From Hippopus hippopus (lineage: Eukaryota; Mollusca; Bivalvia; Cardiida; Cardiidae), in assembly GCA_946811185.2 (NCBI GenBank), contig OX328106.1, positions 49,798,311-49,862,310 of the forward strand: 64,000 nucleotides of DNA, in the 5' to 3' direction. The notes beneath the pieces are model-generated. The model was not told the DNA's origin, did no database searches, and worked only from the letters and a program-made list of their open reading frames with translations. The translations under genes and the position numbers were made by a program. This document shows positions 31,830 to 42,700 of the stretch, in pieces (the first letter of the stretch is position 1; each line of letters begins with the position of its first letter).

Positions 31830-32225
31830 CAAAGGTGTTGGCATTGTAACAACGTAACCACATGTGGGTGCAGTTGCTCGGCTACAGTTGCTGTTATTGA
31901 AAATTCCAAATCAAAAAAGGGACATAACTGTGTCAAAATTATTTTGATGGTTACCTGCTTCCATTGTGAGGGTTCCACTTTCTATAGTTAACAACTAGTC
32001 CCAATTTGAAGTAAATATCATCAGTAAGGACAGAGATATAACAAAATATCGAAGTTTTTGAAAGTTTTAAGTCAAAAGGAGGTATAACTGTGTTGACAGC
32101 TAGCCAGAGTTTTAAGTAAATATCCTCAGTAATGACAGAGATATTATAAAATGTCAAATTTTCTGCAGGACGGCGCAGATAATGACCATGCCAGGGCTAT
32201 GACAATACCTCGACTTTTTCTTCAA
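31830..32225. repeat. D-family repeat (left arm)
   Basis: AAGGGACATAACTGTGTCAA, GAAGTAAATATC repeated twice, ATAATGACCATGCCAGGGC and a TCTTCAAAAAAC end. Mirrored at 39,820-40,235. Confidence 0.72.
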
Positions 32226-32268
32226 AAAACAGCCAAACTAACAATGTGTAGTGAAACAAGCGACCTAC

Positions 32269-32351
32269 CTTCAATAGATTTTGTACCAGACAAATCTATC
32301 CCAGATGCAGTCAGGTTCCCTTTACCAGAAGTGGCTTCTGCTGCCCCAATC
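32269..32351 (-). CDS. CSRP left copy, upstream exon
   Basis: 83 nt, acceptor TTCTCAAG, donor GAAG|GTAGGT. Encodes IGAAEATSGKGNLTASGIDL then SGTKSIEG, the end of an earlier SOD-like domain. It continues into RSFVITNG in the long exon. Since it enters mid-codon, further 5' exons must have existed. Confidence 0.85.
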
Positions 32352-32454
32352 CTTGAGAATAAAATGAAAACTTTAATAAACCCTTTCAGTTTTTTTATAA
32401 TGCAATACTTCACCTATTCATGATTACATTCCTATTTCTAATATATACCTCAAT

Positions 32455-32830
32455 AATAACCCTTTACCACACAGTGCCGAAAATTTAAAAACTCTGAGGT
32501 AGGGGGCTTTGGAAAACATTGTGGGAAAAGAAGAAAATGCTGTTAACCAGCATTTTCTTCTTTACCCACAAGGTTATTTTTCCAAAGGCCAGTTCCACCA
32601 CTTGAGCCACTTTTCACATGTCATCTGAAAATGCTTTCAATATAGAGGGGTCTGAAATTTTATCTTTTGAGAAAGGGTTAATTTATTTACCAAACAATCT
32701 CCTGTTTAAATGAACCACAGAAAAAAGCTTTAGAAAACATTGTGGGTATGGGAGAAAATGCTGAGAATAGTTGGTCTAGGTTTTAAGGATCCTGAAAAAG
32801 AGGGCCTCTGAAAACATTGTGAGAAAAACA
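32455..32830. repeat. Two family A copies at the inner edge of the left arm
   Basis: About 32,455-32,680 (full) and 32,678-32,830 (right part truncated). The mirror pair is at 39,215-39,590. Confidence 0.8.
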
Positions 32831-32838
32831 AAATTTAT

Positions 32839-33414
32839 TTGTAAAACACTTGTCAAATTTGAGATTATGAACAGATCATGCTGATGCTTCAGAATTGCGT
32901 TGAAATAACGTTGATGTGACTGCATGCAAAAATTCATGACATTATGGTGGCATTTAATCAAACTTATAATGTTTGTTTATGATCAAGAAATTCCCACACG
33001 CTAAAATTTTTAAAGTGCTCCGTAACTAAGTACCCACATATTGTTTAGCATCGTCTACAGACGAATTATCAAATGAATTATTTTTAGACACATGCAAACA
33101 AGAAGGGTGAGATGACATGTATAAGTGTAGCAAATTTTAGCATATTTGGAACGCTAGTATGCTTATAAATTGACCAGTCCGGGAACTTTCTGACTACACC
33201 TCGTATGTGAACGATTTTCAACTCCTTATGCAGCTAATAGATTTATTGTGTCTTTAAAGAATACTCAAAATACCTGAAATAAACATGATTTTATTGGCTT
33301 AAATTGGTAATATGTGGTGGGTGACAGAACTAAGATGCACTTTCTGGGCAGTCTGATTTTGATCCATATCGTCCACAAAAGCTCTCATATTTTGACTATG
33401 GTACTTTTGGGGGC
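32839..33414. other. Spacer of inverted duplication, no gene seen
   Basis: AT-rich unique sequence. No CSRP 5' exon or ANAPC4 exon recognised. Confidence 0.5.
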
Positions 33415-33534
33415 AAACCCGACATTTACCGTTAACAGAATTTCCATACCATCCGTTTATACCCGATGATATAAATATTCACTCTTTAATTATTTGTTGC
33501 ATAAAGGTCAATTTCAGGTCAATTTGTTCGAGTA
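33415..33534. mobile_element. Fragment of the TA-type MITE
   Basis: ACAGAATTTCCATACC, CGATGATATAAATATTCA and the terminal GGTCAATTTGTTCGAGTAAT match the inverted left end of the nested MITE at 23,181. The other end was not found. Confidence 0.75.
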
Positions 33535-33639
33535 ATAGATGCATATAAAATGATAGCTTTCTAATATCATTAGCCCCTTATCCATTGACAAAATATTAGA
33601 CTTGTCCATATTGAAATTGTTAAATTTTGCAGACTGTTA

Positions 33640-34280
33640 TATTAACTCTTTGTCACACAACAAGATTTTAGACTAGTCCAACTTGAGAGCATTTGCAAAC
33701 ATTTTAGATGTGGCTTAAATAATTTGTTGTTTCATACGAAGGGTAAAAACATTGTGGGCAAACAACAATATGCTTGTTACCAACATTTTCTCCTTTTCTC
33801 ACAATGTTTTCGAAAGGCCTTTTCCTCATTGCCATTAAAACATTGCAGCATATGGCAAAGGGTTAAACGTGGCTCTAAAATAAGGGGGGAAGGTTTCGTT
33901 GTTTTGGAAAATGAAATGTTGTTTAAAATAGAGAAACTGCTCTATACTAGCATTTTCTCATTTTCTCATTTTCTCATTTTTCACAATACTTTTTTTTTGA
34001 AGTTTTCTGTCTCAGAATTTTGAAATGCGATTGTTTTGTCGAGTATTTACCATTTAACCCTGTACCAAACAATTCCGAGTTTAAACAACCCTTGGAATGA
34101 AACCTTTGAAAACATTGCTGGAAAAGGAGAAATTGCTTGTAACAAGCAGTTTCTCCTTTTCCCACAATGTTTTCTTCCCTATCAGAGAACTTCAGCTCAT
34201 TGTACCCGATTTCAAATTTGCTGTCTGCAAATGCTTTCAATTTGGACATGTCCAAATTCTGTCGTTTAGAAAAGTGTTAA
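33640..34280. repeat. Three family A copies in the spacer
   Basis: About 33,640-33,866, 33,867-34,030 (hairpin decayed, with CATTTTCT repeated) and 34,054-34,280 (TTAA both ends, hairpin centre GCTTGTAACAAGC). Confidence 0.8.
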
Positions 34281-34384
34281 ATGTGAACAGATGTGAAATA
34301 CATGTAGGTGTTAGTTTGCTTTAACCTTGTAAATGCTACATAGTGATATAACAGTAGATGTAGCTATAGTACCACTGTAATCAT

Positions 34385-34600
34385 TTAACCCTGGGTGAGC
34401 CAAATAAACCCAAAAGACATTTTCAGTCAAGAAATACTGGTAAGTGCAATTTCAAGGTTGTTCTTGCCCAAATTGTTCCATCAAAGTGGACAGTGTAGAT
34501 CAAAGATCAGACTGTATGCTTTGTGCAATCTGATTTTGATCTGCACTGGCTTCTAAAACAACTATAGTTGTGAAATGTGTTTTTAGGGTAAATAGTGAAC
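34385..34600. mobile_element. Family B element
   Basis: Starts TTAACCCTGGGTGAGCC. Core AGTGTAGATCAAAGATCAGA facing CAATCTGATTTTGATCTGCA. Confidence 0.72.
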
Positions 34601-35235
34601 CCATAATAGGTATTTGTTTGCTTTAACCATGGAATAGTAATGTGACCTAGGACCTTGCTTGCTTAAACCATGTACAGCATAATTTATTTGTTATAATTTA
34701 GTGAACCCAAAAAGTTCAGGTGTCTGTTTCCTTTAACCCTGGAAAAGTAATGAGACCTAGGACTCTGCCTGCTTTATCCATGTACATCATATGTAAAGTG
34801 AACCCATAAGCTAAAGGTGCCTGTTTGCTTTAACCATGTAAATGGTAAACACAGTAATGGGACCATTCATTCCTCTTCCACGGCTGACCATTGTCTCGAC
34901 GATGGTTAAGTGGGAAAGCAGCCAGCAGCTTAAAAAGAAAAGTGTGCAGAGTACTGGTAAAAGAGACTCAAGAGAAGCATGGATAGGTGTACTTGCCGCC
35001 GCTACATAACTGAAATAATGTTGAAAAGGGCGTTAAACACCAAACAATTAATCAGTCAATCAATCAGTAATGAGACCTAGTACTCTGCCTGCTTTATCCA
35101 TGTGCAACATATATATTGTGAACCCAAAAGGTACAAGACTGGTGTCTGCTCGCTTAAACCATGTAAAATTGAAAACATAGTAATGAGACCTAGGACCCTG
35201 CGTGCTTTATCCATGTACAGCATAATTGACCAAAC
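34600..35235 (+). repeat. Tandem repeat, about 115-bp unit, five units
   Basis: GACCTAGGAC recurs at about 34,642, 34,754, 35,075 and 35,187 with GTGAACCC and CTTTAACCATG(T/G) between. One unit is interrupted by a SINE-like element. Confidence 0.8.
34865..35064 (+). repeat. SINE-like element with AATC tail
   Basis: About 200 bp inserted in the 115-bp array and flanked by CAGTAATGGGACC (34,852-34,864) and CAGTAATGAGACC (35,065-35,077), a likely 13-bp target duplication. The 3' end is GGCGTTAAACACCAAACAAT followed by AATC-type repeats. Related copies at 25.4 and 53.1 kb. Confidence 0.75.
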
Positions 35236-35317
35236 GCCAGAGCTGTCAATCAAAAACCAATAAGCCAATCAGTGGTCAGCATTTTTCCCATTCAGAGCGG
35301 AAGCCGTCTTGCCGTTA

Positions 35318-36700
35318 TCATAACATAACATAATATCTCTTTATTACACCCAAGTATTATACAATACAATATGGGGGAATAATACAAATAATATTGTGAA
35401 ATAAAACTAATGGCGTTACGGGGAAAAAAAAGAAAAGAGTCATAGATAGGGAGTAAGATATAGGAAAAGAGAGGTAAAGATTTGTTTTCAGAGCACAGTG
35501 TTTAAGATGGTGATCTGTCGGAGCATAGCATTGTGGGGGATAGAGAGAAAGTGGCAATCATGGACGTACTATAGACCGGGGAGGGGGGAGGGGAGAAATA
35601 AGTAGTCAGGCTGGGACTGCAACAAAAAACAAAAACATTACAAAAAAGTAGGAATTAAAAATAGATATATATATTACAGTCAAAGAATGGTGGATAGAAC
35701 ATTAGGATATACAAAGGCCAAAGGGTGATAAAAAGAGAAAGGAAAGAAAATGACAGCAATAGGAATATTACAGACACAATTAGTATGTACATAGGGTTTA
35801 CGGCAAAATGGAGGAATAATGGGGGAGGTGGGAAAGCTATCAGAGAGATAGAGATAGCATATGTACATATAGATACATTTTGCAACAATTCAGTTTTTAT
35901 GCAGGAAAAAAAAAAAGGTAAAGGTTGGGGAGAAATCGAAATGCGTAATAAAAACCATACACTTGATTGTTATGCATAGATTGTATGATATTGGTTAACA
36001 ACTAAATAAAGTTGTCCTAAATGGATTTGGAGATAGCCTTGTTAACAAGGTAAGGATGAGTAAACATTGTTGTTAACATAGATGTGTTAACACTGTTGCA
36101 AACGGAGAAAGTGCTCTTATCGAACAGATTATCCATTCGCCACGGCGCTAACAGGCATCGTCTGCCGCTAGACTGGGGGAAAAAAAGTCTACAGTAGGTA
36201 GTAATATATAAATTAAAAGGAAAAGTGTTATCGTATGCTTGCAGAAAGGGATAAATAATCATACGTGCGATATTGAGAAAACACTGACGCAAGTGGAGAT
36301 GTTGCATACTGCAAAAAAAAAAAAGACCGTCGCCCGCTGCCACAGTGTTTTCGGAACGATAAACAAGACATGTAGGGATATTAAAGAAAAAAGGTTATAG
36401 GTCAGTTCATCCCATAAATTTACATATAAGGAAAGATGAACACTGGCGTGCAAGTTTACACGAAACAAGAACATTTGAGAAACTTTGTGAGTATGCAGTA
36501 ATTTACAGATAGAATAATATGTTTAGTAAAATATTTTAAAGTCTAACGACGTGAGACAAATTTACAATTTAAGACGTAAAAAGTCCTTGCAAATATTAGA
36601 TGGCTGACCAGTGAATGTTGAGTGACAGACGGAAACCCGGTGGCATATGAAGAACCCGCTCGCCAAGGGAAGACGCCCCATCCGCCACAGTATTAACCCC
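35318..36700 (-). mobile_element. Probable 3' part of a non-LTR retrotransposon
   Basis: Read on the minus strand it ends in GGTGTAATAAAGAGATATTA then TGTTATGTTATG, a poly(A)-signal-like AATAAA followed by a short repeated tail, as in many LINEs. Upstream, degenerate frames resemble the C-terminal zone of CR1-like polyproteins (a NLWDELT motif near 36,410), but no reverse transcriptase motif is intact. Longer G+C-bearing unique sequence sets it apart from its neighbours. Confidence 0.45.
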
Positions 36701-36739
36701 CATCCTGCTAAATAACTAAAAAGAAATTTTCATTTTGAT

Positions 36740-36905
36740 AGTTAAAACCCAAATATTGATATTTCAAAGTTCTGTTTTAGGGAATAATGTCTCCTTATTG
36801 GACAGTGTGGATCAAAGATCAGACTGCACGTTCTATGCAGTCTGATCTTGGATCTACACCGTCCGCAAAAGGTCAGTGAGTCGCACTTAGCAGTCTAAGG
36901 GTCAA
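36740..36905. repeat. Family B core
   Basis: GTGGATCAAAGATCAGACTG facing GCAGTCTGATCTTGGATCTA at 36,806-36,866. Outer arms unclear. Confidence 0.68.
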
Positions 36906-38560
36906 TTGGAGATGTCCGCTGTACGACGGAAATAGTCGTCAGCTGGGAGTTATTAGCAAATACGAATATTGTGAACATACATCGTAAACATATATATGGG
37001 ATATAAACATGGACCGAAGATATTCAAACGTACGAAAACAATCTGGCAGAAAGAAAGGTTGCTCACTACGAAACAGACATAAACAGATTATGTCCATGTA
37101 TACATCAACCGTGCTCGACAGTAACCGGGAACGAAAGCACGCTTAGCACGTGCTAACCCTCGCGGCTACTCAATGCGTACATAGTAGATCAGTGGTCAAT
37201 GGGATTCGCAATGTAAACACAACCAATGAGACTTTTTAGAAACAGACGGGGCACGATACCTTATTAATTTGGATTTGCAGAAGTACAATGTAAGAAATTA
37301 ATTCCAAGGAGAATGTTTCAGGATCGTAACAGAGGTAAGTAAATAGACATTTACAAGAATAGATTACGCGGCTCCTAGATTGCCAAGTGAATAACAGGAA
37401 ATGATAACGATCACTTTATGTCCGAACGTGTTAACTTGTTGGTCGGTGTGGACATAAGATCAGACCGCAAGTTCTGTGCAATCTGATTCCAGTCCACCAC
37501 GTCCACTAAGTACTGCGCTATAAGTAGTGCCCACTGGTCCAAGGGTGGTAAACGTACTATGACGGAAAACTGTGTACAGGGAAACAAGGAGTGCGGATTA
37601 GCATCAGACCACATGTATGTGTGGTCAGATCCCAATCAACACACAGACAGACACAAAAAAAAAAAATCCATGGTCGCATTGGAAAGAAAGAAAAAACTGT
37701 TATGTAATTGGTAGAAATATGGAAGTTACAGGAGGCATTGTGGGAAAAATCACAATAAAAAGATCTACCCTACGACATTCTGCATCATTAGGAGTTGGAA
37801 GTATATATGAATATAGAGTAGATATGATTTTAAAAAATCTGATTAATTACATTAAAACTGATATCCATCATTAATCCTTAAATCCACTATTGCGCATTGA
37901 CGCAGTTGACAACTTGAATTGAAAAAAAAAAAAGAATAATGTTTGTAAACATGCTTTTGTATTGTAATAAATTTTCCAAAATGACAATCTTAGCTATAAA
38001 TACCCGTTTGTTTCTATACTAAAAAAAAAGATCTATACTCGTAGAACATAATTATTTTAGATTGCTGAATGGATTTTATCTAGTTCATTTATTTTTTTCC
38101 TTTATCTTATTTTCTATTTGAGTTTGAGTAGACTCTATATACTTTTTAATTCAATTTCTTCCCAAATCAAGTTAATTTGCTATGTAGAATGCTCTTTATA
38201 TCTGTTTTGTGGATTACTTAGATAATCCTTCAAAGAAATGTTTAATTGAAAAAAAAATCACGTCAATATAATTAATTTTCATGAAAATATTGTTCCCATT
38301 TCTATAGTCGTCTTGGAAAGTAAAAACTAAACAGCTTCCCTCCCGCTTTTGAAATAAAATGCTATGTAGGCTCATTTTAGACGTTTGTTTAAATAAAAAA
38401 CAAGTGTCATCTTCCTGCATTAGTAAAGCATTGAAAACGTTGTTCTCATTGGTCTCTGTATCTTAAACTTTCTATCAATGTAAACTTAAAGCTACATTGA
38501 ATTTGTTGTCTGCAAATATTTTGAGTTTGGAAAAGTAAAAAAAAAAAATTGTTATTCAGT
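36906..38560. other. Spacer, no gene supported
   Basis: Unique-looking sequence. A family B-like core lies at 37,440-37,510 (ATAAGATCAGACCGC / GCAATCTGATTCC). A plus-strand open stretch at 37,685-37,874 (frame containing MEVTGGIVGKITIKRS) has no recognised family. Confidence 0.45.
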
Positions 38561-38566
38561 CCAGAG

Positions 38567-38790
38567 TTAATCACTACACAACAAAAATGTAGGCTTGTCC
38601 AAAATGAAAGCATCAGCAGACAACAATTTCGGTGTGGCCCAAATGATGGATTTTGTAATGAATAGAGTAGAAAAACACCGTGGGAAAAGGAGAAAATGCT
38701 GTTTACCAGCATTTTCTCCTTTTCCCACAGTGTTTTCAAAAGCCTTCTTCATCAGGGTCATTAAAAGTCAGAACGTATGGTAAAGTGTTA
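38567..38790. mobile_element. Family A element
   Basis: TTAA at 38,567-38,570, hairpin 38,672-38,742, right end GTATGGTAAAGTGTTA. A right-arm fragment of a second copy precedes it at about 38,480-38,566. Confidence 0.82.
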
Positions 38791-39206
38791 TTTAGCACTA
38801 GAAAGGTCTTTCTGGATAATAAAATCTACAGACATATAACGAGTTCCCAAAGCGATGGAGAAGAACAAGGAGACACTTCATTATCGTGAGAGCCAATTAC
38901 TTGGCAAGCAATTTGTGAACTAGATTCTATTTGGAAACATTAGTAGATAGAAGAGCAATATGGAGAAATTTTATCTTGATGTAGAGACAGAGAAAAAAGT
39001 AGGGTAAATAAAAAGTTTGCAAGTTTTGAGCTGTTTTGCATTTTGTTTTTTTTTTCTTTCAAAATTTGTTGCACTGTATTCTGTCAAATGTGATGGACGG
39101 TGATTAGCTGTTAGAGTTTAAAGGATGACTCATAACAAGCAGTTGCTCCTTCTGCTACAATGTTGGAACAAAAGAGCTGCAGTTCTGTGATAGAGTTTGT
39201 TACGAC
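38791..39206. other. Spacer edge, no gene seen
   Basis: AT-rich sequence. A small remnant with AACAAGCAGTTGCTCC at about 39,134 looks like a family A hairpin half. Confidence 0.45.
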
Positions 39207-39214
39207 TAAATTTC

Positions 39215-39590
39215 TTCTTTTCTCACAATGTTTTCAGAGGCCCTCTCTTTCAGGATCCTTAAAACCTAGACCAACTATTCTCAGCATTTTCTCCCATACC
39301 CACAATGTTTTCTAAAGCTTTTTTCTGTGGTTCATTTAAACAGGAGATTGTTTGGTAAATAAATTAACCCTTTCTCAAAAGATAAAATTTCAGACCCCTC
39401 TATATTGAAAGCATTTTCAGATGACATATGAAAAGTGGCTCAAGTGGTGGAATTGGCCTTTGGAAAAACAACCTTGTGGGTAAAGAAGAAAATGCTGGTT
39501 AACAGCATTTTCTTCTTTTCCCACAATGTTTTCCAAAGCCCCCTACCTCAGAGTTTTTAAATTTTCGGCACTGTGTGGTAAAGGGTTATT
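39215..39590. repeat. Two family A copies (right arm)
   Basis: Mirrors of 32,455-32,830. The second ends in GTGTGGTAAAGGGTTATT. Confidence 0.8.
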
Positions 39591-39693
39591 ATTGAGGTAT
39601 ATATTAGAAATAGGAATGTAATCATGAATAGGTGAAGTATTGCATTATAAAAAAACTGAAAGGGTTTATTAAAGTTTTCATTTTATTCTCAAG

Positions 39694-39776
39694 GATTGGG
39701 GCAGCAGAAGCCACTTCTGGTAAAGGGAACCTGACTGCATCTGGGATAGATTTGTCTGGTACAAAATCTATTGAAG
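39694..39776 (+). CDS. CSRP right copy, exon 1 of those found
   Basis: 83 nt in phase 2 to 1, identical in protein to the left exon. Ends SGTKSIEG with donor GAAG|GTAGGT. Confidence 0.86.
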
Positions 39777-42700
39777 GTAGGTTGCTTGTTTCACTACACA
39801 TTGTTAGTTTGGCTGTTTTTTGAAGAAAAAGTCGAGGTATTGTCATAGCCCTGGCATGGTCATTGTCTGCGCCGTACTGCAGAAAATTTGACATTTTATA
39901 ATATCTCTGTCATTACTGAGGATATTTACTTAAAACTCTGGCTAGCTGTCAACACAGTTATACCTCCTTTTGACTTAAAACTTTCAAAAACTTCGATATT
40001 TTGTTATATCTCTGTCCTTACTGATGATATTTACTTCAAATTGGGACTAGTTGTTAACTATAGAAAGTGGAACCCTCACAATGGAAGCAGGTAACCATCA
40101 AAATAATTTTGACACAGTTATGTCCCTTTTTTGATTTGGAATTTTCAATAACAGCAACTGTAGCCGAGCAACTGCACCCACATGTGGTTACGTTGTTACA
40201 ATGCCAACACCTTTGTATGTGTTGCAGTTTAAAGACTTTGTCAGAGAGAAAGACTTTTTTCACCTTATTCATTATTGGAACTTATTTTCTACTGAATTTT
40301 ATTATCCACACTTCACAAGAAAGTTTATGAAGTTGTCTGAAGCACCTTTATGTCAAATTCTAACAACACTGGTGTAGATGCCTTTTGAAAACATAGTGAA
40401 AAAAGGAGAAAATGCGGTGACCAGACATTAACGTAAAACCATGAAGCCAGGATTTTTTGCACAATGTTTTCACCACATTCCATGATAAAGCTGATCATTT
40501 AACCTTTACTACACAATGCTGACTTTTAAGAACCACGAGAAAGAAACCTTTTGAAAATAATGTGGGAAAAAGAACAAAATGCTGGTAACCCACATTTTCT
40601 CTTTTTTGCCCAATATTTTCTACCCTTCCCAAAACAAGTTTCAATCTTTCATTCACATTAATTTTATTTTGTCGTCTGCCAATACTTTCAATGTTGACAT
40701 GAGACAAGTTTAAGTTAGTCATCTGGTACGGACGTAAGTTGCAGATTTTTTTATTTAATCCTTCTATCTTATTTTCCAGGTCGATCTTTTGTGATAACAA
40801 ATGGAAGTTCAAGTTTAACAGTGTGTGCAACAATTGAGGCAGATACAGAGTACATCACAGCTTATGCACAATTTCCCGCCATGTTGGATGGTACCGTTAT
40901 CTTCAGACAGAAGGAAAGTTCACAGTCTACTGATACACTCATGTACATAGACCTCTATTTCGTTGGCACGACAAAAATAGATACACCACTCAAATGGCAG
41001 ATCAATGCTGGCCAAGTGAAGATGGACATTGATGCTACAACTAGCTTGAATGACCGATGTGGTAGCACTATATTGGACTTGTATGACCCAGATGCGGCCA
41101 GTGGCACTGGTTGTACAACAGAAGATCATACGAATTGTAGAATTGGTGATCTTAGTGCTAAACATGGAGATGTGACTTTACAAACTACAGGAAACACAAA
41201 ACTGTTTTTTGGTGATTTAAGATTACCTCTCAGTGGAGATAATTCAATTATTGGTAAAACAATTGCCTTTCTGAATGGACAAGACTACTTTGCTTGTGCT
41301 AATATTGTCCAGTATCCAAGGATGGAAGGTATTTCTAAGTTCAGTAATGATGGTGTTAAAGGCATGATTAAATACAATCAAAGATCTCCATTAGACCCTG
41401 TCACTGTGAATGTTAACTTGGACAATTTACGAATGAACGCTGGTGGTTATCATGTACATTTATATCCTGTACCACAGAAACGTGGGATGACTGAGGTTGT
41501 TTGTTGGCAGAAGGATGTTGCAGGCCATTTTAATCCATTCAATGTTAGTACAGATGCCAGTGCGTATCCGGTTGCTGGAAGTACAACACCGGATTTGTAT
41601 GAAGTAGGAGATATCAGTGGAAAGTTTGGTTCACTGGCAAACTTAAATTCCTACAACAAAACATGGATTGATCCAAATCTTCAGCTTTATGGAAGAAACT
41701 CTATTGTTGGCAGAAGCATGGTGATTCACAAAAATGAGCAAGGTAGCCCTCGCTGGATCTGCTCAACAATATGGCCAGGAGATGGCATGGCTATGAACAC
41801 TGCCTATGCCAGATTTACATTTCCTTTCATTGGTTACATAATGTTGCGACAACCAAAAGATATGTGGTTTGCGGAAACCCAGATTTATGTTGAACTTAAT
41901 TATGCAGCAAATGGTGACCAGACAAAAACCGAGGGACACACGTGGCATGTACATGAAGCCCCAATTGGTAACGATATGCTGGTGTCTGAACAAGATAGAT
42001 GCAAGTCTGTGGGGGCCCATTACAATCCATATATGGTGGATTTGGGGGATGACTATGAGCCCGAATGTAATTCAGATAAACAAATCCGATGTGAACTGGG
42101 TGATTCGTCTGGAAAGCATGGGAAATTAAACATTCGAACAGTATCTGGACTGAAAAGTTAATACTTTTTCACAGATCTGCAACTTCCTTTGTCTGGGCCA
42201 CAAAGCATTGTAGGAAAATCTATTGTGATTCATAATAATACTTATCCTACTGAGAGATTAGGTTGTGGCGATGTCAACTTGAAGTTTCTCAGAACAGCTC
42301 AGGTCAATGCATGGACAGCTGCCGATGGGCAGGGAAGTCCAGTTGGTACTATTACTTTTTCACAGGATTGTGTCGATGTTCTCTCATGTCCAACTACAGT
42401 AGGTGTCCAACTCTCAGGGCTAAATAATCAGGTTGCAGGGTACCATGTTCATGAATACCCAACTGGGCCTAATACCCCACAAGCTCGGCTCTGTCTAGGC
42501 TCTGATACCGGTGGCCATCTGAACCCCTTTGGTGCTCCTTATCCTGTTCAATCTGGAAATAGTTTAGACGCATATGAAATCGGAGATTTAAGTGGGAAAT
42601 TCAATCCATTAACTGGAATATCTTACTCAACAAATGTTTTGGATACTAACTTGCCAGTGGAGGGACCATTCAGTATTGTTGGAAGATCTATTGTCATACA

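Larger units (their letters stand above)
29224..32351 (-). pseudogene. CSRP (Cu-only SOD-repeat protein) gene, left copy, truncated
   Basis: Same gene as the right copy, reversed. Two exons are present, joined phase 1 to phase 1: 32,269-32,351 and 29,224-31,265. The long exon is fully open here (AAA TAC where the right copy has TAA TAC). It encodes four SOD-like domains and the start of a fifth. The exon carrying the HVH of the fifth domain is deleted, and the last five exons are absent because the duplicated arm ends. Without a splice partner the frame would read into intron and stop near 29,023. Missense differences from the right copy number about nine. It may be a dead fragment, or an allele misplaced by assembly. 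Confidence 0.85.
27427..32838 (-). repeat. Left arm of large inverted duplication
   Basis: Matches 39,207-46,440 in reverse orientation from the CSRP exons out through introns and repeats. The outer limit is at TTACCG 27,427 (mirror 46,440), the inner limit at about 32,838 (mirror 39,207). It is shorter than the right arm because of two deletions, one of about 1.7 kb joined at 28,343/28,344 and one of about 100 bp near 28,540. Confidence 0.92.

Noticed and set aside
35655..35888. Hydrophobic minus-strand open frame
   Set aside because: Lies in the 3' untranslated-like part of the probable LINE; low-complexity and no family match.
37617..37874. Possible CSRP 5' exon in the spacer (VTGGIVGKITIK)
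   Set aside because: No SOD signature, no fitting phase to the exon at 39,694, and no counterpart in the left arm.
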